Below are positions 1 through 5,157 of a stretch of 5,157 nucleotides of DNA, piece by piece. The stretch lies in the NCBI GenBank assembly GCA_023251275.1, contig JAHEZC010000244.1, forward strand, positions 1 through 5,157. Reading direction: 5' to 3'. Under the pieces are notes generated by a model. The model worked only from the letters and a program-made list of their open reading frames with translations, was not told the DNA's origin and made no database searches. The stretch is from Parafilimonas sp. GTDB taxonomy: Bacteria > Bacteroidota > Bacteroidia > Chitinophagales > Chitinophagaceae. A program made the position numbers and the translations under genes. Every line of letters begins with the position of its first letter. Within the stretch, counting starts at the first letter, position 1.

Positions 1-1023
1 TGCGCGACAGTATTGAAGGAACACCCGAACCATCCCGGCGCTTTACATTATTATATTCATTTGACAGAGGCATCCCATCACCCGGAAGTTGCACTGCCCA
101 ATGCGGAAATGTTGAAAGAGCTTTTCCCCGGAGTAGCGCACATGGTTCACATGTCGAGTCATGAATATGAAAGAAATGGTTTGTTTGCAGCAGGAGTTGA
201 CGCAAATAATAAAGCTGATGATGCGCTTGTTTATTATGAATCTTTGGCCAGTAATGTTTCGCTTAATAAACATTCATCCCATTATTTTGCAGTACAAACT
301 TATTGTGCATTAAGCGGGGCTATGTATGACACAGCCATGCATGCTGCCATGCGTTGCAGGAACAGTGTGTCGCCTTCGTATGAAAAAACCTACGAACAAT
401 ACCTGTTTATGATGCCGGTTCTTACCAATGTGAGGCTTGGCAAATGGGAAGAAATATTGAGAGACAGTATTCAGCCAGATGAAAGATGGACTTATGCGTC
501 ACTGTTGAATAATTTTGCAAGAGGGCTTGCTTTTGTTTATAACGGTAATGCGGACTCCGCCCTCGTTCAACTTTTACAACTGCGCGTCAAAGAAAAAGAT
601 ACTATACTGAAGGTAAGACGTATTCCATTCAATTCGCCTTCGCAATTGGCACCCATTGCCGAGAAAATTTTAAATGCCGCTATTTTATTCTCCCAAAAAA
701 AATATGATTCTGCCATCAACAGTCTTACAGATGCCATACAAATAGAAGACGGTTTGATTTATACAGAACCAAAGGATTGGCTTATTCCGGCGCGTCAATT
801 TTTAGGCGCTTATCTTTTAGAACTTGGCAAACCTGCTATGGCGGAAAAAATTTACAGGGAAGATATCCTGTTAAATCCCGGGAATGGCTGGTCCTTGCTT
901 GGCTTATGCCAAAGCCTCGAAGTGCAGCATAAGAACAAAGATGTTGCGGCGTACAAAGCTCAATATTTGCAGTCTTTTTCCCACGCTGATCATATTCCGC
1001 CGGCTTCTGTTTACCTGAAATAA
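1..1023 (+). CDS. TPR-repeat protein of unknown role, C-terminal part (5' truncated)
   Basis: The reading frame is open from the first base to the TAA at 1021-1023, giving 340 residues; the true start lies to the left. The in-frame TTG at 13 is not a credible start because it falls inside conserved sequence. Visible near the left end is HPGALHYYIH (residues 11-20), followed by an AHMVHMSSHEY block (residues 46-56). Both resemble a widespread family of uncharacterised TPR proteins, usually about 500-600 residues long, with HPGAxHYYIH and GHLVHMPSHIY signatures. The remainder is helical. Its end, with YTEPKDW, the LGAYLLELGKPAMAEKIYRE helix pair and NPGNGWSLLGL, reads as the family's terminal TPR units, which normally mediate protein contacts. 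The visible part has no membrane segment. The gene ends facing the sulfotransferase gene, so the two are not one operon. Family membership is secure from motif recall; the biochemical role is unknown. Confidence 0.88.
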   Translation, partial: CATVLKEHPNHPGALHYYIHLTEASHHPEVALPNAEMLKELFPGVAHMVHMSSHEYERNGLFAAGVDANNKADDALVYYESLASNVSLNKHSSHYFAVQTYCALSGAMYDTAMHAAMRCRNSVSPSYEKTYEQYLFMMPVLTNVRLGKWEEILRDSIQPDERWTYASLLNNFARGLAFVYNGNADSALVQLLQLRVKEKDTILKVRRIPFNSPSQLAPIAEKILNAAILFSQKKYDSAINSLTDAIQIEDGLIYTEPKDWLIPARQFLGAYLLELGKPAMAEKIYREDILLNPGNGWSLLGLCQSLEVQHKNKDVAAYKAQYLQSFSHADHIPPASVYLK

Positions 1024-1082
1024 ACTGCCTATTCAAATTCAAAATAAAGTACTCCTGATACGGATAGCCTGAATTATTTCTG

Positions 1083-1104
1083 TGTTTATTTCGGCAAATA
1101 AACA
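1083..1104. terminator. Perfect 9-bp stem-loop between convergent genes, possible shared terminator
   Basis: TGTTTATTT (1083-1091) and AAATAAACA (1096-1104) are exact reverse complements around a CGGC loop. The repeat lies 60 nt after the TPR gene's stop codon and 22 nt after the sulfotransferase gene's stop codon on the other strand, so transcripts from both sides would carry it. The stem is AT-rich and no clean U-tract follows on either strand, so it is not a textbook intrinsic terminator. It could instead be a 3'-end stabilising hairpin. The symmetry is observed; the function is inferred from position. Confidence 0.42.
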
Positions 1105-1125
1105 AAATGATGTCTGCTGGTTATA

Positions 1126-1866
1126 TTAAGCAAAGATTTTTATAAGAATAAATGCAATGATGATAACAACTGCAGCGCCAATTCCCAGGGTCATGTAAGC
1201 GCCTTTTGTAAAATCTGCAATGGTTTTTTTTACTTCAGCTCGATCATTCACATTTGGAAAATCAGTTGCGGGTATCTCAACTTCAAGGAACTTACATAAG
1301 GGTTCCCAACCTTGGTCAACAGTAAAGATCAACAGCTTCTCCGGAGGCACAGCATCTTTTACTTCTTCGATAAGCTCATTATAACGGGCTACAGCGGCAG
1401 CTTTGTTTGACATGGTTCCTTTGTGAGATCGCTGCCAGATCAGTTTGGTTGACATATTGCCGAATTTCCGCATGAAAGGGATCACTGCTTTAAGCATTTT
1501 AAATTGCCAAAGTGTTTCTGTAAAATAAATAGTATCAATCGTGCTGTTGTACCAGGCTTCGGGTCCACGGGGGTGAAGGGTTAATAATACTTTAGCTTCA
1601 GGATAAGCCACCGTCAATTCTTTCCATACACAACATGCAGGATTGTCAACGGCGGCGGTATAGTTTTTGAATACCTCTTCCCAGTTATGTTGTTGTTCCG
1701 CAGGTGCATTTGCAACTGCATTCCAGAAATCAACATGGGTTTTATTTTCTTTGTTCAGGATAACCTCTTTCATGTGGTAACAGGGAAACCCCAACGCGAT
1801 CAGTGCATTGTAAGTTGACATTGTACCGGTTCTTCCAAACCCGGCGCCGATTACTTTCAGGCTCAT
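1126..1866 (-). CDS. Sulfotransferase-family protein with C-terminal membrane anchor
   Basis: This 246-residue protein resembles the Sulfotransfer_4 group, P-loop proteins expected to move a sulfuryl group from PAPS to an acceptor. GAGFGRTGTMS (residues 7-17) is the 5'-phosphosulfate-binding loop. R100 and S108, in RGPEAWYNS, have the R-x7-S spacing of the 3'-phosphate-binding pair of sulfotransferases. GWEPLCKFLEVEIP (186-199) and FPNVNDRAE (203-211) match the family's C-terminal signature. Residues 226-243 form one hydrophobic helix, ending KIFA, so the protein is probably tail-anchored with the catalytic domain in the cytoplasm. The usual TVRDPE appears here as TLHPRGPE, two residues longer before the Arg and with Gly for Asp. 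The ATG at 1866 places the P-loop near the N-terminus, as usual; no Shine-Dalgarno sequence is visible. The gene stands alone, convergent with the TPR gene and divergent from the SH3-MBL gene. The acceptor substrate cannot be read from sequence. Confidence 0.88.
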   Translation of the reverse strand: MSLKVIGAGFGRTGTMSTYNALIALGFPCYHMKEVILNKENKTHVDFWNAVANAPAEQQHNWEEVFKNYTAAVDNPACCVWKELTVAYPEAKVLLTLHPRGPEAWYNSTIDTIYFTETLWQFKMLKAVIPFMRKFGNMSTKLIWQRSHKGTMSNKAAAVARYNELIEEVKDAVPPEKLLIFTVDQGWEPLCKFLEVEIPATDFPNVNDRAEVKKTIADFTKGAYMTLGIGAAVVIIIAFILIKIFA

Positions 1867-1952
1867 AATTAAGTTTTGGGTTAATGAATGAAGTAAAAAT
1901 ATCCGGTACTTTTACAGAAGGGAGCAACAATCCGAATGCGCTGTTGCCTTGC

Positions 1953-1960
1953 CAAATATA
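1953..1960 (-). promoter_or_regulatory. Candidate Bacteroidetes -7 element for the sulfotransferase gene
   Basis: Read on the minus strand this is TATATTTG, an exact match to the Bacteroidetes -7 consensus TAnnTTTG. It lies about 87 nt upstream of the sulfotransferase ATG. No TTG is found at the expected distance further upstream, so only half the promoter is supported. It overlaps an AT-rich imperfect palindrome (about 1956-1975). Confidence 0.3.
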
Positions 1961-2037
1961 TATTAAAATATATGTGTAAAAGAATCTTTTATAGCTACCA
2001 TAGTTGCCCATCCTCAACACCAGAGACTGCTTCGGCA

Positions 2038-2065
2038 TTGAAGTGAAATTAATTAATTACATTTA
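2038..2065 (+). promoter_or_regulatory. Candidate Bacteroidetes promoter for the SH3-MBL gene
   Basis: TTG at 2038-2040 and TACATTTA at 2058-2065 are 17 nt apart. The second matches the -7 consensus TAnnTTTG at all fixed positions but the last. The spacing falls in the range reported for Bacteroidetes sigma-A promoters (a TTG near -33). Transcription would begin near 2072, giving a leader of about 30 nt. That leader has no Shine-Dalgarno sequence, which is typical of the phylum. Such short motifs occur by chance in AT-rich DNA. Confidence 0.42.
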
Positions 2066-2103
2066 ACATGTTCTTCTTTTATTTTTCCTGAAAATCATAT
2101 TGC

Positions 2104-3393
2104 ATGAACGGACAAACAAGAAAAAGTTACAGGCTTATTTTGATGGGCTGTTTACTGACTCTTTCTTTGATTGCATTCAGCCAGTTAAATGAACCTTCTG
2201 TTGTTCGTAGTAATGTATGGTCGTGTTTGAATGTAAGGTCAGATCATGACGTGAATGCTGTTTCAGTTGGATGCCTTGCTTCCGGAACACCGGTTACTGT
2301 AATTGATGCTGTTCCATTCTGGAGACAAATAAAGTTCGGCAATAATCAAGTGGGCTGGGCGGCAAAAAAATTTATTGAGCCTTTATCTCCCGAGACTGCT
2401 GGTGATAGTGCCGACACTTCAATTCCTGACAGTGCATTTCTCACTGTTCATTTTGTGGATGTAGGCCAAGGCGATGCGATCTGGATTCAAACTTATGATG
2501 ACGGAATAGATGGTAATGGCAAATTTGAGGGGTATTCAATAGTGATTGACGGCGGGCCATACTCATCCGACAATTCAAACCCGCTATTACCATATATGGA
2601 AAGCCTGGGTTATCATGGTGCAAGTATAGAAGCGCTGATTGTTACCCATCCTCATACAGATCATTTCAGCGGGGCAGAAACAATTTCAAGGCATTTTTCA
2701 ATTAATAATTATTACGATCCGGGTTATCCAAGCCAGCTATCTTCCTACGGGGCATTTCTCAGCGCAATGAAGACAAGAGCGAAAAATATTCATATCGGGT
2801 TGCAAAATTTCGGCCAGATAAACTGGGGGAGTGAGCTGAAGGTTGAGGTATTGTATGCATGGAATGGTGACCCGCAGCATGTATTAGGAGCCGATAACAC
2901 ACTGGTCAACAATTCTTCTATTGTTCTGCGGATTCAATATGGACAGCATGTGTTTCTTTTTATGGGTGACGCAGAAGGCAAAAACCGGGAGAATGATGCA
3001 GCCACTCCGCGTTATGTGGAAAAAATATTATTAGAGACTGTGCCAGGCCGTTTGAAAGCAAATGTTTTAAAAATTGCTCATCATGGAAGTGAGACATCTA
3101 GCACTTTACCCTTCATAGAAGCGGTTGATCCGGATATTGTAATAGTGGAATCCGGGAGGAAAAATTTCAGCGGAACTTTTCTTCCGGACAGTTCTGCGCT
3201 CCGGCGTTATTGCAGTCATAACCCTAATATAAAGATTTACAGAACAGACCAGAATGATTCGCAAACCGCCCGCACAGAAAGAGATGCAGTGGATGGAGAC
3301 AATATTATTATCCGTACAAACGGGAAGGGTCAATTGCAAGTGCAGGCTTTTGATGGTGGCCGACCGTTTACCGGAAATTTTTGTAATAATTAA
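2104..3393 (+). CDS. Secreted SH3-domain / ComEC-like metallo-beta-lactamase-fold protein
   Basis: This 429-residue protein begins with a signal peptide: basic MNGQTRKSYR, a hydrophobic stretch (11-25), and likely cleavage after AFS-26. LMGC at 14-17 has a lipobox flavour but too short a hydrophobic stretch before it. Residues about 33-95 form a bacterial SH3 domain (CLNVRS, GTPVTV, GWAAKKFIEPL), a fold that often binds peptidoglycan or protein. Residues 112-420 resemble the metallo-beta-lactamase domain of ComEC/Rec2: VDVGQGDA (118-125), VIDGG (147-151), metal-binding HPHTDH (182-187), NNSSIVLRI (269-277), MGDAE (287-291) and AHHGS (325-329). ComEC itself is a DNA-uptake channel with many membrane helices; none are present here, so this is a stand-alone exported hydrolase, possibly acting on nucleic acid or another phosphoester. 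The family's usual YGHP motif after HHGS is replaced by FSGTFLPD (355-362). The ATG at 2104 is chosen because it gives a complete signal peptide. The gene appears monocistronic. Domain assignment is strong; substrate unknown. Confidence 0.9.
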   Translation: MNGQTRKSYRLILMGCLLTLSLIAFSQLNEPSVVRSNVWSCLNVRSDHDVNAVSVGCLASGTPVTVIDAVPFWRQIKFGNNQVGWAAKKFIEPLSPETAGDSADTSIPDSAFLTVHFVDVGQGDAIWIQTYDDGIDGNGKFEGYSIVIDGGPYSSDNSNPLLPYMESLGYHGASIEALIVTHPHTDHFSGAETISRHFSINNYYDPGYPSQLSSYGAFLSAMKTRAKNIHIGLQNFGQINWGSELKVEVLYAWNGDPQHVLGADNTLVNNSSIVLRIQYGQHVFLFMGDAEGKNRENDAATPRYVEKILLETVPGRLKANVLKIAHHGSETSSTLPFIEAVDPDIVIVESGRKNFSGTFLPDSSALRRYCSHNPNIKIYRTDQNDSQTARTERDAVDGDNIIIRTNGKGQLQVQAFDGGRPFTGNFCNN

Positions 3394-3406
3394 TCCCGCT
3401 TTCACA

Positions 3407-3448
3407 GGATAAAAACGGCATTATCCGGAACTGCTTTTGTTTTTTTTT
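3407..3448 (+). terminator. Weak possible terminator after the SH3-MBL gene
   Basis: GGATAA (3407-3412) and TTATCC (3421-3426) can pair around an 8-nt loop, 13 nt after the stop codon. A run of T broken by one G follows at 3435-3448. The 8 nt between stem and T-run are unlike a standard intrinsic terminator. An alternative fold pairs AAAA and GCA (3412-3420, with a CG bulge) with TGCTTTT (3432-3438), which abuts the T-run but is weaker. The rest of the 143-bp gap to lemA shows no clear promoter match. Confidence 0.35.
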
Positions 3449-3536
3449 AAATTCATTATGCAGGTTTTACTACATTGCATACCTGGTTACAGATTCTTCC
3501 GGTTTTTAAAATTAATTACTTCTAAAAATTACAACC

Positions 3537-4094
3537 ATGATACTCCTGATCATTATCGGCGTTATCGTTTTACTTGTTCTTTGGGTTATTGGCATGTACA
3601 ATAGTTTTGTAAGAGCGAAAATAAAAATTGATAACAGTTGGAGTGATATCAGCGTTTTTCTTAAAAAGCGTTTCGATCTTATTCCTAACCTGGTAAACAC
3701 TGTAAAAGGCTATGCAGCGCATGAAAGCCAAACGCTTGAGAAAGTGGTGCAAGCCCGCAATGCAGCAGTGGCTGTACCTGCGGAGGATGTGCAGGCGGCT
3801 GCACAGGCTAACCAGGTATTGAGCGGAGCACTGAGAGGATTACTCGCTGTTGCAGAAAGCTACCCCGATCTTAAAGCAAATCAAAACTTTTTGGAACTGC
3901 AGCAGGCTTTGCAAAATATAGAAGGCGATCTTGGGAATGCCCGCCGTTATTACAATGCTACAGTGCGGGATTATAATACTTCCATCCAGCAATTTCCCGG
4001 CGTAATACTCGCAAACATCACCCATTTTAAACCACGTGATTTTTTTGTATTGGAAGATAAACAGGAAGCACAAAATGTGGAAGTAAAGTTTTAA
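3537..4094 (+). CDS. lemA: LemA family membrane protein
   Basis: This 185-residue protein has the usual length and layout of the LemA family. Residues 1-20 are a hydrophobic N-terminal membrane helix with almost no preceding basic residues. A helical-bundle domain follows. Family landmarks are clear: DNSWSDISVFLKKRFDLIPN (32-51), LVNTVKGYAAHE (52-63), VVQARNAA (70-77), LLAVAESYPDLKANQNF (102-118), LQQALQNIEGDLGNARRYYN (121-140), VRDYNTSIQQFP (143-154). LemA proteins are named after a Listeria antigen; their molecular function is not established, though they are often encoded beside membrane proteins of the DUF2207 or TPM type. That holds here: the DUF2207 gene begins 9 nt after this stop codon, so the two are very probably co-transcribed. 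The ATG at 3537 is chosen because translation then begins directly at the membrane helix. No Shine-Dalgarno sequence is visible; A-rich sequence (TTACAACC) precedes it. Confidence 0.95.
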   Translation: MILLIIIGVIVLLVLWVIGMYNSFVRAKIKIDNSWSDISVFLKKRFDLIPNLVNTVKGYAAHESQTLEKVVQARNAAVAVPAEDVQAAAQANQVLSGALRGLLAVAESYPDLKANQNFLELQQALQNIEGDLGNARRYYNATVRDYNTSIQQFPGVILANITHFKPRDFFVLEDKQEAQNVEVKF

Positions 4095-4103
4095 AGCATA
4101 TCA

Positions 4104-5157
4104 GTGAAAAAACTTTTTTCAAGCATCCTGGCTGTATTTGTGCTCATCAACTGCGCAAGAGCGCAGGAGTATTTTACCATAAAACAATACGATGTAACGG
4201 TTAAGGTAAATAAAGATGCATCACTGGATATTGATGAAATCATTCAGCTTCATTTTACACAGCCGCGTCATGGTATTTACCGTCTCATTCCATTCAAATA
4301 CCGGTTACAATCTTTACCTGCGGGAACCGAAAAAGCAAACAGGCAACTTGAGTCCGGTGGCTACGCACATACCATCATTGAAAATATCAGTGTGGATGGC
4401 TGGAATTATGATGTGAGTACTAATGGTGACTATAAATCAATCAAGATAGGTTCAGCAGATCAATTGGTGGATGGCGACCAGCAATACATTATTCATTACC
4501 GTGTATTAAATGCCATCAATTTTTTTAATGACCATTCAGAATTATATTTCAACATCATCGGCGACAAATGGGAAACTACTATTGACTCTGTAAATTTTTC
4601 CATTCAACTGTATGATGCGCTTCCCGCAATACCGGGTTATTTTGTTGCGACAGGCACTGTCGGTTCTGTAGAAAATAATTCTTTTTCAGCATGGAGTGAT
4701 AACAAAATATTTTCAGGGCATGCTACGGTACGCCTCAACAATAACGAAGGGATCACAACAGGGATTATTTTTCCAAAGGATTTTTTAATTCAGCAGAATT
4801 ATTTTTTAAAAGGGATCTGGTGGTTATTATTGCCATTGGGTGTTTTTATAATTATGTTTTCTGTATGGAGAAAATGGGGCAAAGATGAAAAGCCAACCAT
4901 TCAAACAGAATATTATCCTCCAGCAAATGTAAGCCCAAGCGTTTCCGGCTATATCATTGATGATAAGCTTGACAGGAGAGACCTCACAGCATTAGTACCT
5001 TATTGGGGAGCAGGCGGATACCTGAAGGTAGAGGAAACAGAAAAAACTGCTTTGCTTGGCCTGCTGAAAAACAAAGAATACACTTTTATTAAACTTAAAG
5101 CACTTCCGGCTGATGCGATGACATTTGAAAAAACTTTATTCAACGGAATATTCGCAA
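4104..5157 (+). CDS. DUF2207 family membrane protein (3' truncated by the window), GTG start
   Basis: The frame is open from GTG at 4104 to the right edge, giving 351 residues. Residues 1-20 (MKKLF to INCARA) are a signal peptide with probable cleavage at ARA-Q. Residues about 22-230 form a beta-rich extracytoplasmic domain (ITTGIIFPKDF near its end) typical of the DUF2207 N-terminal part. A membrane helix spans about 235-254, followed by basic RKWGK. The family hallmark follows on the cytoplasmic side: YYPPANVSPSVSGYIIDDKL (270-289), RRDLTALVPYW, then GGYLKVEE (304-311). Full proteins are usually near 550-650 residues with further membrane helices and often a Gly-rich tail, so a substantial part is missing. 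GTG is the only plausible start: it yields a complete signal peptide just after lemA, and the first in-frame ATG is at residue 251. Function is unknown; pairing with LemA suggests an envelope role. The product was identified by motif recall. Confidence 0.93.
   Translation, partial: MKKLFSSILAVFVLINCARAQEYFTIKQYDVTVKVNKDASLDIDEIIQLHFTQPRHGIYRLIPFKYRLQSLPAGTEKANRQLESGGYAHTIIENISVDGWNYDVSTNGDYKSIKIGSADQLVDGDQQYIIHYRVLNAINFFNDHSELYFNIIGDKWETTIDSVNFSIQLYDALPAIPGYFVATGTVGSVENNSFSAWSDNKIFSGHATVRLNNNEGITTGIIFPKDFLIQQNYFLKGIWWLLLPLGVFIIMFSVWRKWGKDEKPTIQTEYYPPANVSPSVSGYIIDDKLDRRDLTALVPYWGAGGYLKVEETEKTALLGLLKNKEYTFIKLKALPADAMTFEKTLFNGIFA

Larger units (their letters stand above)
1867..2103. other. Divergent intergenic control region
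   Basis: This 237-bp non-coding stretch separates the divergently transcribed sulfotransferase and SH3-MBL genes. It is AT-rich, especially 1953-1980 and 2041-2065. It holds one candidate promoter element for each direction. An alternating AT palindrome at 1958-1973 (two ATATAT arms around TAAA) could be a regulator site or simply the low-melting promoter core. I see no RNA gene or riboswitch-like structure, and no believable small ORF. Confidence 0.6.

Noticed and set aside
13..15. TTG as the start codon of the TPR gene
   Set aside because: The frame is open to base 1 and the family's conserved HPGAxHYYIH motif begins only a few codons later, so most of the N-terminal part must lie upstream.
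836..1105. Minus-strand ORF of 89 codons at the end of the TPR gene
   Set aside because: Mostly antisense to conserved TPR sequence, with implausible composition.
1742..2038. Minus-strand ORF of 98 codons running from the divergent intergenic region into the sulfotransferase gene
   Set aside because: It overlaps the sulfotransferase start in another frame, has irregular composition and no recognisable motif. The sulfotransferase frame has a complete, conserved N-terminus.
2143..2154. Lipoprotein signal (LMGC) in the SH3-MBL protein
   Set aside because: Only about three hydrophobic residues lie between the basic region and the Cys, while a fuller hydrophobic stretch continues to a good signal peptidase I site after residue 26.
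3106..3405. Minus-strand ORF of 99 codons antisense to the end of the SH3-MBL gene
   Set aside because: It covers conserved MBL-domain sequence on the other strand and shows no domain or signal. It is a shadow of the real gene.
2051..3519. Shared 10-mer AATTAATTAC at 2051-2060 and 3510-3519, upstream of two genes
   Set aside because: The distances to the start codons differ (43 and 17 nt), and the sequence is simple AT-rich DNA expected to recur by chance in promoters of this kind.
4216..4416. Plus-strand ORF of 66 codons after lemA
   Set aside because: It lies out of frame inside the DUF2207 gene, which is open through the whole region and carries family motifs.

Overview
The window looks like an ordinary chromosomal stretch from a Bacteroidota (Bacteroidetes) bacterium, most likely in or near the Chitinophagales/Sphingobacteriales. 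That placement is inference. It rests on moderate-to-low GC, start codons without a purine-rich Shine-Dalgarno sequence, a Bacteroidetes-type promoter pair (TTG, 17 nt, TAnnTTTR) before one gene, signal peptides ending just before Gln, and the protein families present. I see no rRNA, tRNA, CRISPR array, insertion sequence, integrase, phage gene or toxin-antitoxin pair.

Layout, left to right. (1) 1-1023, + strand: the C-terminal part of a TPR-repeat protein of unknown role with a conserved His-rich block; its start lies outside the window. (2) 1024-1125: a short gap between convergent genes with a perfect 9-bp stem-loop. (3) 1126-1866, - strand: a P-loop sulfotransferase-like protein with a C-terminal membrane helix. 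(4) 1867-2103: an AT-rich divergent control region with a candidate promoter on each strand. (5) 2104-3393, + strand: a secreted protein joining a bacterial SH3 domain to a ComEC-type metallo-beta-lactamase-fold domain. (6) 3394-3536: an intergenic gap with a weak possible terminator. (7) 3537-4094, + strand: a LemA-family membrane protein. (8) 4104 to the right edge, + strand: a DUF2207 membrane protein that starts with GTG only 9 nt after lemA. It contains no in-frame ATG until residue 251, so ATG-based gene finding misses it.

The only clear functional unit is the lemA-DUF2207 pair, very probably co-transcribed and both acting at the cell envelope. The TPR, sulfotransferase and SH3-MBL genes look like independent units, judging by strand and spacing. 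The most useful second looks are the GTG-started DUF2207 gene, the exported ComEC-like enzyme with a changed C-terminal motif, and the tail-anchored sulfotransferase with a 2-residue insertion next to its cofactor-binding Arg. I found no convincing previously undescribed multi-gene system.
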